64,000 bases of DNA from Akkermansiaceae bacterium (GCA_024233005.1 JACKQE010000009.1:62001-126000), one strand, 5' to 3'; shown: positions 9,074-18,763, counted from the first letter of the stretch. Numbers and translations are program-made. Notes: generated from the sequence alone by a model not told the origin.

Positions 9074-9377
9074 TGGGGCATTCATAGCTGCGGCGATACG
9101 GTTGATCCCCCCCCTTCATGCTGGAGGGAATCGCCGCCAAATGGTTTGGGGCACGGCAGCAAAGGCGGTGGGGAGTAGACGTGTGGCCTTTCCCGGTACG
9201 GAATCGCGTCAACAGGAGGCTTGGTCGATTTACGAGAACTGCTCATAGAAACAAATGAATCACGCCGTGTCACCTTTTTTACGGAAAGCCTTTGAGAGAT
9301 GTGAAGCCCTTCGCTGTTTGCGATCAGAATGCAAGCCGGAGCGGATAACCAAAGAACCAAAGAAGCTTGTCAAAATC
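9074..9377. other. Intergenic region between sigma factor and secreted unknown
   Basis: 304 bases. A run of eight C at about 9107-9114 and short AT-rich stretches, but no coding pattern, RNA gene or clear terminator was seen. An in-frame ATG at 9255 could extend the next gene, but the signal peptide of that gene starts at 9378. Confidence 0.5.
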
Positions 9378-9956
9378 ATGAAAACCCAATCCTTGTCCTC
9401 AAAAGTGTGTTTCATCGTCTTGTGCCTGTTGATCATGCAACTAGTGGCAAGTCCCATTTCTCAAGCGGAAGAATGCTTGGGGGGGGGAGCCACTCCCGTT
9501 AAACTCACCGGCATAATGCATTTTCAATGTGAACATTATGAGCCATTTACGGAGGGAATGACAGTGACCGTGGGTGGCAAGGTTGACGATAGATTCCTTG
9601 TTCGGGTATGGGAACTCAATCCTTCAGGGGTCAAGGGGACACAACGACCCGTTTGGCGTATTCGTTTCAAAAGCCGACAGCTATATTTTAATAAGAAAGG
9701 CGCCAAAGTGATCACCGTTCCGAAAAGGGTCCTCCGGCTGGGGGAGGGAATCCACTATGCCATGACAATTCAACCCGTGGGGAAGGCGTCTTCCACCGTA
9801 TCCTTCTCCTTGTATGATCCGCATTTCAAAAGTGGTATTGAGGGCGGAATGGTGATACCCACCGAAGGTAAAGATCCATTCTGCACACCCTACACAGCGC
9901 CAAGAAAGGGGTTCCGCCCGACCTCCGCGAGCGAGGTGATTGTCGAAGAAGATTGA
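9378..9956 (+). CDS. Secreted beta-rich protein of unknown function
   Basis: 192 residues. A classic signal peptide (KVCFIVLCLLIMQLVASPISQA, about 9-30) decides the start at 9378. The mature part has three Cys (near the new N terminus, about residue 52 and near the C terminus) and alternating beta strands (MTVTVGGKVDDRFLVRVWEL, WRIRFKSRQLYF), suggesting an immunoglobulin- or jelly-roll-like fold. No family was recognised. It lies between the ECF sigma gene and the kinase gene on the same strand and is visibly less GC-rich than its neighbours. It could be a regulon member or a sensor partner, which is inference from position only. Confidence 0.6.
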   Translation: MKTQSLSSKVCFIVLCLLIMQLVASPISQAEECLGGGATPVKLTGIMHFQCEHYEPFTEGMTVTVGGKVDDRFLVRVWELNPSGVKGTQRPVWRIRFKSRQLYFNKKGAKVITVPKRVLRLGEGIHYAMTIQPVGKASSTVSFSLYDPHFKSGIEGGMVIPTEGKDPFCTPYTAPRKGFRPTSASEVIVEED

Positions 9957-9971
9957 ACTAATGCGGTTGGC

Positions 9972-9989
9972 GGATCGATTTTTCGATCC
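9972..9989. repeat. Perfect 7-bp hairpin after secreted unknown gene
   Basis: GGATCGA, a TTTT loop, then TCGATCC, starting 15 bases after the stop at 9956. It is followed 20 bases later by a second, stronger hairpin. There is no T tract after it, so a simple intrinsic terminator is doubtful. Confidence 0.6.
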
Positions 9990-10009
9990 CTCGCTTTCAC
10001 GAAGCAGGG

Positions 10010-10037
10010 TCTCCCGCAAGTCTCCGCTTGCGGGAGA
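10010..10037. repeat. Perfect 11-bp GC-rich hairpin between secreted unknown and kinase genes
   Basis: TCTCCCGCAAG, loop TCTCCG, then CTTGCGGGAGA. All 11 pairs match. The following bases (TTCGCGTTTATC) hold no T run, so it may be a processing or attenuation element, a weak terminator, or a protein-binding site rather than a standard terminator. Confidence 0.65.
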
Positions 10038-10205
10038 TTCGCGTTTATCTCCGGAAGTGGCCCTCATCGGCAACCCTCCCATCACCAATAGATCGCAATA
10101 TGATTCGTTTCGGAGGATCGATTTTGGCGGGACCTGTTCTCAGCCTTTGCACAGACGCGAATCCTTGTCATTCGCACTGAATTCTCTATTCTTGGGCGTC
10201 TACCT

Positions 10206-13200
10206 ATGTCCGATCCTTCAGCCTACCCATTATCCGAGTGTCCCTCCTGCGGCGCTCCGGTTCCGGCCGGTGCTCCGGAGGGGCAGTGCGCCCGCTGCCT
10301 GCTGCTTGCTGTGTCTGATTCGGGGGACCCTTCATCGGAGTTTGGTGGAAATGCCGATGAAACCCTGCCTTTCACGCCGCGGGAGTCGGCCCCGCCGTCC
10401 ACAAAACCGGCCTTATCCGCCCCTGTGGCTGCTGATACTCTTATAGGTCCTTACCGCCTCGGAGAAAAACTGGGAGAAGGCGGTTTCGGGGTGGTCTGGA
10501 AAGCGGAACAGACCTCGCCCCTGAAGCGCACCGTGGCGCTCAAACTGGTCAAACCCGGCTTCGATTCGGCGGAAATCACGGCCCGCTTCGCCCTGGAGAA
10601 GCAGGCGCTCGCCGTGATGGATCACCCGAACATCGCGCGCATCCTCGATGCCGGGGTGTCCGAAGAGGGGCGACCCTATTTCGTGATGGAGTTGGTGGAG
10701 GGGATGCCCCTGACCCGCTACTGCGATGAAAATCGGCTGCCCCTTCGCAAGCGATTGGAACTGTTCCGTCAGGTCTGCCAGGCCGTGCAGCATGCCCATC
10801 AGAAAGGGATCATCCATCGGGATCTGAAGCCATCGAACATCCTGGTGGCGACCGATGACGCGGGGAAGCCGGTGCCTAAAGTGATCGACTTCGGCATTGC
10901 CAAGGCGCTGACGCCCGGGCTGAGTGAGGAGGCCCTGACGCTGCACTCGCTCTCGATCATGGGCACTCCGGTCTACATGAGCCCGGAGCAGGCGCTGGGC
11001 GACAGGGACATCGACACCCGGACCGATCTCTATTCGCTGGGGGTGATCCTCTATGAGCTGCTGACCGGCCAACCTCCTCTGGACCACCGGGAACTGATGA
11101 AGCGGGCGATTGACGAGATCCTGCGGATCATCCGGGAAGAGGAACCCCGCAAACCCTCGACGCGGGTGGGCACGTTGGAAAAGGAAACGGCCACCCACGT
11201 GGCGGAAGTCCGCGGCCTCACGTCGGGACGGTTGACCGGCCTATTGCAGGGTGACCTGGATTGGATCGTGCTCAAGGCATTGGCCAAGGAGCGGGATCGG
11301 CGCTATGAGACTGCAGCGGCCTTGGCGGAGGATGTCCGTCGGCATATGGAAGGGGAGCCAGTGGAGGCGGCCCCGCCTGGAGTTGCCTACTTCCTGGGTA
11401 AGTTCGTCCGGAAACATCGTGTGCCGGTTGGTGCTGCGGCGGTCGTTTTGTTGTCCATGGTGGTGGCGGTCATTGTCAGCATGCGGTTTGCTGCGGATGC
11501 AAAACGGGAATCCCGCAGGGCGGAGGCGAAAACGACGGAAGCGCAGGACTCCAAGAGAAAGGCCTACTCTTTTGTGAAGGAAGCCGCGAACAAATCGTGG
11601 ACTGCCTCCAGAGAGGCCACTAACCGGCCGGGTAACCCGGATCACCGGGCGGGGCTTGCTCACCTTGCAGATGCCTTGCGCTACAACCAAAGCCTCCCCC
11701 TGGAGATGCGGTTTCCCATGATGCCCCAGGATGCCGCGATGCGCCTCGCCAGAATGCCGCCTTTAGACCCATTCCCGATCCGCCCGCCCCTACCATTGAT
11801 CTCTGTCCCCAATTGCCTTGCCTTCAGCAATGACGGGCGTTTTGCGGCGGTAGGGGGGGAAGATGGAACAATGCGGATGCTGGACCTGTCGACGGGAAAA
11901 CTTTTCGGGGGAACGATGCGGCATTCGGAAAGGATCACTTCCTGTATCTTCAGCGGGGGTGGCACCTTGTTGGCAAGCACCAGTTCTGATCTGACTGCCC
12001 GGATTTGGGATTCCGCGACCCAGACCCTGCTGCGGGAAATGGTCGGACACAGAGCTTGGATCACCGGAGCGGTCTTTAGCCCGAACTCGAAGTATCTGGT
12101 TACCGCCAGCATGGATCACACCGCGAGGATCTGGGACATAGAAACGGGGACTCCCCGGTTCGAACCATTGCGTCATTCACATCGAGTCAATGGGGTTTCA
12201 ATGCGGGCGGATGGAAAAATTCTCGTGACTGCCAGTGATGACCATTCCGCCCAACTTTGGAGCCTTGAAACCGGCGAATCCATAGGCCCGCCGTTGCCAC
12301 ATTCCAGTGCCGTGCTAGCGGCCTCCTTCTCGCCGGACGGTTCTAAGCTCCTCACAGTGTCGGGAAAAGCCGCCAATCTCTGGAACTTGCCAAAAGATCT
12401 TGCCACAAAATGCCACGATCCAATCCAGTTGTCCCATAGTGGCAGAGTTAGTTGCGCCGCGTTCAGTCCGGATGGCACCCTAGTCGCCACTGGTGGCAGC
12501 GATCTCACGGCTCGCCTGTGGGATACGGCAACAGGTGACCCTGTGGGTGATAAAATGGAACATCCTCAAGCAGTCCCCTCCGTTTCCTTTTCCGTCGATG
12601 GTGGGCGGCTCTTGACCGTCTGTGGATCGCTCGAAGGCACAAGCGAGGTCCGATTATGGGATACGGTCACTGGAAGACCTTCATCGCCTCCTTTTCGGCA
12701 CGACAGTTTTATCATGGCGGCGGGTATTTCTCCGGACCGAAACGCGATAGTCACGGCCAGCCGCGACCGATTCCTCCGGATCTGGTCAGCCGCTACAGGG
12801 GGGCCTTATCCACTGACATTGAGAACCGCTGGAGGTGTGGGCAAGGTTGCCGCCAGCCCGGATGGAAAGTATCTGGTCTCCGTTGGACAAGCCTCTGCCG
12901 CAACACTGTGGTCGGTAGAGAAAGGATTTACCGAGCTCAGGAGTTTCCCGCACGAGGGGCGAGTCAGGAATTGCGCGTTCAGTGGAGATGGGCTGCGCAT
13001 CGCCACGATTGGAAATGACAGGACCGCGCGGATTTGGAATGTGACCGATGGATCGAGTCAGGGGCCTCCTTTGATGCATGATGAGGAACCCTACTATGTC
13101 ACTTTCGATCCTTCGGGCACCTTGCTCGCCACGGTCAGCAAGCAGTTCCTTTCCGTCTGGAATCTTGATTCGGGAAAACTGCTGTTCCCTTCGTTCAAAT

Positions 13201-14702
13201 CCACGCTGCCTCTGGGACGTGCCGCGTTCAGTCCGGATGGTTCCCGTCTGCTGGTGTTGCGTGACTATGATGCCCTTCTTTTGTCTTCAACGACCGGCGA
13301 GATGCTTGGGACTGCCATGGAGCACCAGGATTTGCTGACAGACGCCGGGTTCAGTCCCGGCGGTACCCGGATCGTCACAGCATCCGAGGATCAAACAGTC
13401 AGGGTCTGGGCAGCCGACTCTGGCGAACCGGTGGGAGCACCGTTGAATTTTGGCTGCAGCGTGGAGCGCGCTGCTTTTCATAATTCGGAGGACCGCCTTT
13501 TTATCGCTTCCTATGATGGGGTTTGCCGATTCTGGGACCTCCTGTCCGGGAAATCCGTCGGCCCGATCCTGCGTCACCTGAAGGGATACCCTAGCCAAAC
13601 GGACCCGGTGAAAGAATTTCAATTCGGCCACAACGGCGAATTGCTTTTCACCCTGACTTTCAGTGGATTCGTCCACACCTGGTCTGTTTCTGAAGGACGA
13701 GAACTGGGCCTCCCGATCAAATACCCCGGTTCAGGATCGCTAGCTCTCAGCCCGAACGACCGGTTTGTGGTGGTCTGTGGCTCTCAGCTGGATGCCTTCG
13801 CCTTCGCCCAGGTCTGGAATACCGGCTATTGCCGCGATGGCGAACCTGCCATTTCGGCCTTGGAGGCGATTGGGGGAATTGGCATCGATGCAAAGGGTAT
13901 TCTCCGGCCTCTTTCTTATGAACAACGGGTGAGTGCCATGAAGAGCGCACGGGCGACTGCGGCGGGACTCACAGACTGGGGAAATCTGACCCGGTGGTGC
14001 TTCGAGCCCATTGACAAGCGCAGCCTTTTTCCGGGCCTCATGCTTGATACATCTGCCGCGATTGCGAGGGACCTTGCTTGGGCGGCCGCCAATCCCCGCC
14101 ATCGCAACGCCGCAATGACAATTTCTGATGCCAGAGCTGTCATACCATCGGCCCCCCTTCTTTCCCATGCGATTGGCGCCGTCTGGGGGACGGCACGAAA
14201 CGAGAGTGGTACAGGCGGCAGAGAGCCGTTATCGGAAGGGCCAATTAGCCTAAAACCTCTTCCGATTCGGCCTAGTGTCGCCCTCCCGGTACAGGTAAAG
14301 GCGGAAATCCATGAGGAGGACTCGACCGGCAAAGGGGCAGAATTCGTCGGCAGTTGGAACGTGTCCATTTCCGTTACCAACCAATCCAAGTCGGACCTCA
14401 GGGACATCACCGTTTCCAGCATGATCTATTTCTACCCGGAGTGCGAGCCAGATCACCTCGGAAGGACGGTTCCCGTTGGGCCTTTATCTGTGCAAATCGA
14501 GCTACATCCGATTGAGGTTCTCAAGCCGGGACAAAGTGTTCACTTCAACCAGAGCACCGGCGACTATGCGACCGGCGGCGCTCCTCTGGCCGATGTGTTG
14601 AAAGGTTTTCGGGTTCTCGTGCGATCCTCCGATGGACGGGAACTGGGCTCCACGGTGCAACCTGAATCGATGACTTTGCCGTTGGATTGGGAGGACAAGT
14701 GA
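10206..14702 (+). CDS. Membrane Ser/Thr protein kinase with C-terminal WD40 repeats
   Basis: 1498 residues. Order: an N-terminal possible zinc ribbon (CPSC at 12-15, CARC at 28-31); a kinase domain at about 83-380 with glycine loop GEGGFGVV (90-97), ATP-binding Lys in ALKLVK (113), catalytic HRDLKPSN (Asp 206), DFG (228-230) and SPEQ activation-segment end; one transmembrane helix at about 406-427; then a long WD40 propeller region (about 540-1250) with repeated FSPDG and RIWD/LWD motifs; and a C-terminal beta domain. All catalytic residues are present, so it should be active. This is the Hanks-type kinase layout expanded in Planctomycetota and Verrucomicrobiota. Location 1.1 kb after an ECF sigma gene suggests it controls that factor by phosphorylation. 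Confidence 0.92.
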   Translation: MSDPSAYPLSECPSCGAPVPAGAPEGQCARCLLLAVSDSGDPSSEFGGNADETLPFTPRESAPPSTKPALSAPVAADTLIGPYRLGEKLGEGGFGVVWKAEQTSPLKRTVALKLVKPGFDSAEITARFALEKQALAVMDHPNIARILDAGVSEEGRPYFVMELVEGMPLTRYCDENRLPLRKRLELFRQVCQAVQHAHQKGIIHRDLKPSNILVATDDAGKPVPKVIDFGIAKALTPGLSEEALTLHSLSIMGTPVYMSPEQALGDRDIDTRTDLYSLGVILYELLTGQPPLDHRELMKRAIDEILRIIREEEPRKPSTRVGTLEKETATHVAEVRGLTSGRLTGLLQGDLDWIVLKALAKERDRRYETAAALAEDVRRHMEGEPVEAAPPGVAYFLGKFVRKHRVPVGAAAVVLLSMVVAVIVSMRFAADAKRESRRAEAKTTEAQDSKRKAYSFVKEAANKSWTASREATNRPGNPDHRAGLAHLADALRYNQSLPLEMRFPMMPQDAAMRLARMPPLDPFPIRPPLPLISVPNCLAFSNDGRFAAVGGEDGTMRMLDLSTGKLFGGTMRHSERITSCIFSGGGTLLASTSSDLTARIWDSATQTLLREMVGHRAWITGAVFSPNSKYLVTASMDHTARIWDIETGTPRFEPLRHSHRVNGVSMRADGKILVTASDDHSAQLWSLETGESIGPPLPHSSAVLAASFSPDGSKLLTVSGKAANLWNLPKDLATKCHDPIQLSHSGRVSCAAFSPDGTLVATGGSDLTARLWDTATGDPVGDKMEHPQAVPSVSFSVDGGRLLTVCGSLEGTSEVRLWDTVTGRPSSPPFRHDSFIMAAGISPDRNAIVTASRDRFLRIWSAATGGPYPLTLRTAGGVGKVAASPDGKYLVSVGQASAATLWSVEKGFTELRSFPHEGRVRNCAFSGDGLRIATIGNDRTARIWNVTDGSSQGPPLMHDEEPYYVTFDPSGTLLATVSKQFLSVWNLDSGKLLFPSFKSTLPLGRAAFSPDGSRLLVLRDYDALLLSSTTGEMLGTAMEHQDLLTDAGFSPGGTRIVTASEDQTVRVWAADSGEPVGAPLNFGCSVERAAFHNSEDRLFIASYDGVCRFWDLLSGKSVGPILRHLKGYPSQTDPVKEFQFGHNGELLFTLTFSGFVHTWSVSEGRELGLPIKYPGSGSLALSPNDRFVVVCGSQLDAFAFAQVWNTGYCRDGEPAISALEAIGGIGIDAKGILRPLSYEQRVSAMKSARATAAGLTDWGNLTRWCFEPIDKRSLFPGLMLDTSAAIARDLAWAAANPRHRNAAMTISDARAVIPSAPLLSHAIGAVWGTARNESGTGGREPLSEGPISLKPLPIRPSVALPVQVKAEIHEEDSTGKGAEFVGSWNVSISVTNQSKSDLRDITVSSMIYFYPECEPDHLGRTVPVGPLSVQIELHPIEVLKPGQSVHFNQSTGDYATGGAPLADVLKGFRVLVRSSDGRELGSTVQPESMTLPLDWEDK

Positions 14703-16099
14703 ATTAGAAAGGCTAACAAGAAATGAAGAGCAACGATCAGAGATCTGGCAGTATGAGCTCTCCTCTTCCAAGGCTGAGCGTTCCGGCAGGCGGCAACTTC
14801 CTGACTTTAATCGCTGTCCTTACCAGTGCCGACGATTCCTCCTTTGATTGAAAACCGCCCATGGCTGCTTCCCTGCGCCATTCGGATTCCGAATTTGTCA
14901 CTATCCCTATCCTCTTTGCCCAAATCCCTGCAAAGGTGGAAGGGGCACGTAAGGGATGAATGCCCAAATCCTCAAAAGTAATTTATTTCACATGCGTCGC
15001 CTGCCATTTTCACCAGTTCTTCGGAACATCCGGTATGTTCTCATCTTTGGGGTTTTGCTTGATTTTATCTCAATCAATTCCTTTGGGCAGGTGCCAAATA
15101 ATGCTGCCGTCGTTAATCGGACCTATGCCGCCGAAATGGATCCCAGCCGCGCCATCCAAAGTCCGAACAAGGAACTGAGATCGATAGGATACTCCATGCT
15201 GCTTCATCAGTTCACCGAAATCCACCCGTCTTGGGGGCTCAAAGTGAAACCCAACACTGATGTGCTGGTGGTAGGCGCTCCCAATTTGGAATCGAAGTCC
15301 TTCGCGTCGGGAGCCGTTGCTTTCTTTGATCCGCACACTGGTGAACATCTGGGAAGCATTGGCTGTCCCACTTTCGAGAATTTGATCCGGTTGGAGACAA
15401 CCAAAACTCACGACGAAGATTACCTGTGGAATAAATCCTATTGGGCGTTCCCGCCCAGTCCCCTCCCGAAAGACATTCGCCGTTTTGGCGCGACCGTGGA
15501 TGCCTGGGGAAACCAATTGGCCATCGGGAATCAAGGCGCTCCTGACGGCGGCTCGCCACCCGTAATTCTGATCGATGTGGCAAAAGAGAAGGCAGAAGGT
15601 ATCGGCTTTTTGGCTATCGCATTTGACGGGTGGGGAATATTAGGGTCAATACAACGCGAGTCTCGAAAGATTCCAAGAGATCGGAGCGCTGATGAGTATC
15701 AGTATTTTCGTTTGCAATCTGACCAGCATTTTTCCACGTCAAGAGGCTTCTTTATCGAAGGCCGCCTTCACCTGACTGGGGTTCAGTTGCTAAACTACCT
15801 CAGTGCGCCTCCACGCCCGGGGCAACGATACGACGATAATAAAAATCGGCACATAAACACTTTTGAGTTTTTAAATAATGTAAACGATAATTTCAAACCC
15901 GAGTTTCGGTATATGGCTAGAACGGTGAATTCCGACTGGCATTCTAGCGGCAGCTCGGACGGCTCTGCGACCGATGAAACAACGCCTCCTCGGTTTTTGA
16001 TAACTTACAACTGGGGAGGTGGCAAGCTTGGAACAAATTATGATGGGCTCCCCGGGGTGGGGCGCGGCCCAACATCATTCCGGGATGTAAGAAGTTTGG

Positions 16100-16101
16100 T
16101 A
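16100..16101. repeat. Left TA target duplication of the IS element
   Basis: TA directly before the left inverted repeat; matches TA at 16936-16937 after the right repeat. Confidence 0.75.
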
Positions 16102-16118
16102 GAAGCTATCTCATAAAT
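16102..16118. repeat. IS left inverted repeat
   Basis: GAAGCTATCTCATAAAT, exact reverse complement of the right end at 16919-16935. It also contains the TAA that ends the left half of the interrupted gene. Confidence 0.92.
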
Positions 16119-16156
16119 ATCGCTTGTACTATTTATAAGGTGTATAATGGTTATGG

Positions 16157-16926
16157 ATGGACCTCACCGACAAGCAATGGGACATCGTCAAAGTCATTCT
16201 CCCTTCCGACCCCGTACGCGAGGACGGACGAGGCCGTCCGTGGACCGATCCACGCACGGCCCTCAACGGGATTCTCTGGATCTTGCGAACCGGAGCGCCG
16301 TGGGCAGATCTGCCGAAGCGTTACGGGAGCTACCAGACGGTTCATCGACGATTTCAACGGTGGAGGGAGGAAGGGTTTTTCGAGGATCTCCTCGTTGCCC
16401 TCGCCGAGGATCTGCGAGAACGGGGAGGGCTCAATCTCGAGGAATGCTTCATCGACGGGACTTTCGTTTCGGCGAAAAAAGGGGGCACCAAGTCGGGAAG
16501 ACCAAGCGGGGCAAAGGAACCAAGATCATGGCAATCGTTGACGGCAATGGTCTTCCTATCGCCGGAAGGACAGAAAGCGCTTCGCCGGCTGAAGTGACTC
16601 TGGTCGAAGACACTCTCGATTGCCTCTGGGTACCGGGCTACCCGAACCGGCTCATCGGCGACAAGGCCTACGACAGCGATCCGCTCGATGAGACGCTCGA
16701 TGAGCATTACGGAGTTGAAATGATCTCTCCCAATCGTCGCAACCGGATCCGAAAAACGCAGGACGGGCGACCCCTCCGCCGATACAAACGACGTTGGAAG
16801 GTTGAGCGGTTTTTCGCCTGGCTCCACAACTTCCGCCGCCTCGTTGTCCGATGGGAGTATCATGCAGAAAACTTCACTGCATTTTTCTATCTTGGTTGCG
16901 CTCTGATACTCCTTAGGCATTTATGA
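16157..16926 (+). CDS. IS5-family DDE transposase made by -1 frameshift
   Basis: Two overlapping frames encode one enzyme. The first (16157 onward) gives the N-terminal DUF4096-like part (LTDKQWDIVKVILPS, GAPWADLPKRYGSYQTVHRRFQRW) and the first catalytic Asp in CFIDGTFV. Reading must slip back one base at A6G5 (16475-16485) to enter the second frame, which carries VGKTKRGKGTK, the second Asp in GDKAYDSD and the Glu in RRWKVERFFAWL. The joined product would be about 256 residues, the usual family length. A run of six A before five G is a classic slip site. Without the shift only a catalytically dead N-terminal piece is made, which normally keeps transposition low. Confidence 0.9.
16475..16485 (+). 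promoter_or_regulatory. Programmed -1 frameshift site in transposase
   Basis: AAAAAAGGGGG. In the first frame it reads AAA AAA GGG; slipping one base back continues AGG GGG CAC into the frame holding the rest of the DDE domain. Confidence 0.75.
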
Positions 16927-16935
16927 GATAGCTTC
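16919..16935. repeat. IS right inverted repeat
   Basis: ATTTATGAGATAGCTTC, perfect reverse complement of the left end. The transposase stop (16924-16926) lies inside it. Confidence 0.92.
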
Positions 16936-16937
16936 TA
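16936..16937. repeat. Right TA target duplication of the IS element
   Basis: TA directly after the right inverted repeat, matching the left copy at 16100-16101. Confidence 0.75.
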
Positions 16938-18097
16938 GGGTATATCCCTCCCCCATATACTTCCGATCGAAACGATTTTCACGTTCCTGCAGGGGCATTC
17001 TTGGCATTTCCATGGGAAAGAGATGTCAAAACAAAGTGGGGTACTGAGCCTGCATTTATCGTCGGATTAGGACCCGACATCAGTGATCGCCGGTTCTTGG
17101 AATCTGGCCCGGGTATCGTTTCTATTAATCGTTGGAATCCCAATCGCCAAACTTGGTACCACTACGTGAGCGTCAATCGCAATTTTCACTACCCATTGAA
17201 GATCGCGCTAATAGGCAATGGCCCTCTCGCATTGATGGCCGACTTCGATAGACAATCAAATGCCTTGAACTTCTGGATCCTTGATTTGACGCCTCCTCCA
17301 CTGGAATTCACCATGGAATTAGTTCAACCCAATGATCAACCTTTTCCTGCCTACCAATTGGCGGCATCGATTTCTTTGAACCAAGAAGAGATACCTGCGT
17401 TGAAAGGTGGTATCGACGTTTATAGACTGTATTCCGAAATGGTATTCTGCTGGGGTGCCACTTGTCCCGAATTTCTGGTTTCATTGACTCCCGCCCTGAC
17501 TGACGGCTCGATTCACCGGGTCATTATTACCGATCCCGAATTGATTGAACTGATTAGACAAAAGGCATGGTCCAACCCGAGGCGACCCCGGCCTGTGGAG
17601 AAGCTTCCAGATTCGGGGGATTATACAGACGAAGAATTCTACCGCTACGCCTCGATCAAAGAGAAATTCTATGGGCAACAGATCGACACCGCCGCGGTCC
17701 CTCTTTCCGGCATGTTCGACTTTTCCAGGAACACCGATTCGGTCACTCTTGACCGTCTCTGTTCCAGTGATGGGAGGATGATAGAGCGAGTGCGAGTTCT
17801 TCGGGTATCCTTAGACGGATTAAAAAGTGAGGCAGAAATAATTGCCAATGGAAAGTCTGTTAAGGTGCCCTTCGATAAGTTCAGCGTAGAAAGTCAGGAG
17901 GCTCTTCGTGAGCTTTGCAAGTCACAGAAAAATGCTGCCCGGATCGGGAAGCTAAAAAAGGGGGCGGCTATCCCCCTTGAAAGGAAAAGTGAGAAGTGAG
18001 ATGCTTTGGGAGAGACGAACCGGAACCTAACATTGAAAACGCCAACTCGCCGAAGGCCCGATCTGCCCGTCCCTCAGGCCATGGGCCACGGTCAACA

Positions 18098-18763
18098 TCA
18101 CCCAAGGGCGGAATCCACCCGGGTCAACCAGGCGAAGACGTCGCGCAGTTCGTCATCGGAGACCGAGTGTTCCAAGCCAGGATAGGTCTTCAGGGTCGGG
18201 GCATAGCCGTGCTCCTGCAACGCCTCGACCGCTTGTTCCGCCGCCGTTTGGGGCACCACCGGGTCAAGGCTGCCGTGGAAGATGCCCATCGGGAAATCGA
18301 CCGTTTTGGGCGGGCAGGGATGGTTCTCCCCGGTCAGCAGGTAGCCGGACATCATCAGGATGCCGGCGATCCTACCTGGGTGGCGCAATCCGACATGCAG
18401 CGCCATCGCCGCTCCCTGGGAGAATCCCGCCAGGATCAGTCGGTCCGCCGGTTCCCGAGCCATCAGGGCTTCGATCGACCGGGCACTTTCCTCCACCGTT
18501 CCCCAGTCCACGGCGCGCGGTTGGCTCAAATCGAGGATGTCATACCACGCCGGCATTTTCATGCCCAGATTGATGGTCACCTTCCGCGCGGGCGCATGGG
18601 GGAGGACGAAACGCCATTTCCGGGGCTCCGCCGCCCGGCTGAGTTCCGCGGCCACCTCCTCAAAATCATGTCCATCGGCGCCGAGTCCGTGCAGCAGGAG
18701 CACGGTCAACCCGGCTTCCCCGCGGGGAGCCCCGACTTCCAAAGCTGGCAACAACGTATCCAT
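18098..18763 (-). CDS. Carboxylesterase/phospholipase-type alpha/beta hydrolase
   Basis: 221 residues, cytosolic, the normal size for the carboxylesterase/lysophospholipase (EstB/AcylProtein-thioesterase-like) family. The triad is visible: Ser 115 in AGFSQGAAM, Asp 167 in GSLDPVVP and His 199 in GLEHSVSDDE. The opening VLLLHGLGADGHDF is the oxyanion-hole region. The start at 18763 fits the family; the frame stays open upstream to 19084 but that stretch is antisense to the next gene and low-complexity. It is divergent from the secreted hydrolase at 18894. Substrate is probably a carboxyl ester or thioester. Confidence 0.87.
   Translation of the reverse strand: MDTLLPALEVGAPRGEAGLTVLLLHGLGADGHDFEEVAAELSRAAEPRKWRFVLPHAPARKVTINLGMKMPAWYDILDLSQPRAVDWGTVEESARSIEALMAREPADRLILAGFSQGAAMALHVGLRHPGRIAGILMMSGYLLTGENHPCPPKTVDFPMGIFHGSLDPVVPQTAAEQAVEALQEHGYAPTLKTYPGLEHSVSDDELRDVFAWLTRVDSALG

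Larger units (their letters stand above)
16102..16935 (+). mobile_element. IS5-family insertion sequence (834 bp)
   Basis: Bounded by perfect 17-bp inverted repeats and flanked by TA on both sides, with a two-frame DDE transposase filling the interior. Size, terminal repeat length, short TA duplication and the frameshifted transposase fit the IS427-like group of the IS5 family. It sits in the same orientation as the gene it interrupts. Both ends and the transposase look intact, so it may be active. Confidence 0.92.
14992..17999 (+). pseudogene. Large secreted protein gene split by an IS5-family insertion
   Basis: The left part (14992-16101, 370 codons) has a signal peptide (IRYVLIFGVLLDFISINSFG) and runs into the element, ending at a TAA supplied by it (16114-16116). 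The right part resumes at 16938 and runs to the stop at 17999 (353 residues). Joining 16101 to 16938, which removes the element and one TA copy, keeps frame exactly and predicts about 723 residues. An ATG at 14956 is an alternative start. The fold is unknown; the C terminus (about the last 70 residues, AEIIANGKSVKVPFDKFS) resembles SHD1-type modules of PVC-group secreted proteins, a weak match. The region is AT-richer than its surroundings. The left piece could still make a truncated secreted product. Confidence 0.85.

Noticed and set aside
16102..16935. IS630-type element, suggested by the TA target duplication
   Set aside because: The transposase motifs (LTDKQWDIVK, VGKTKRGKGTK, RRWKVERFFAWL) are of IS5 type; TA duplications also occur in that family.
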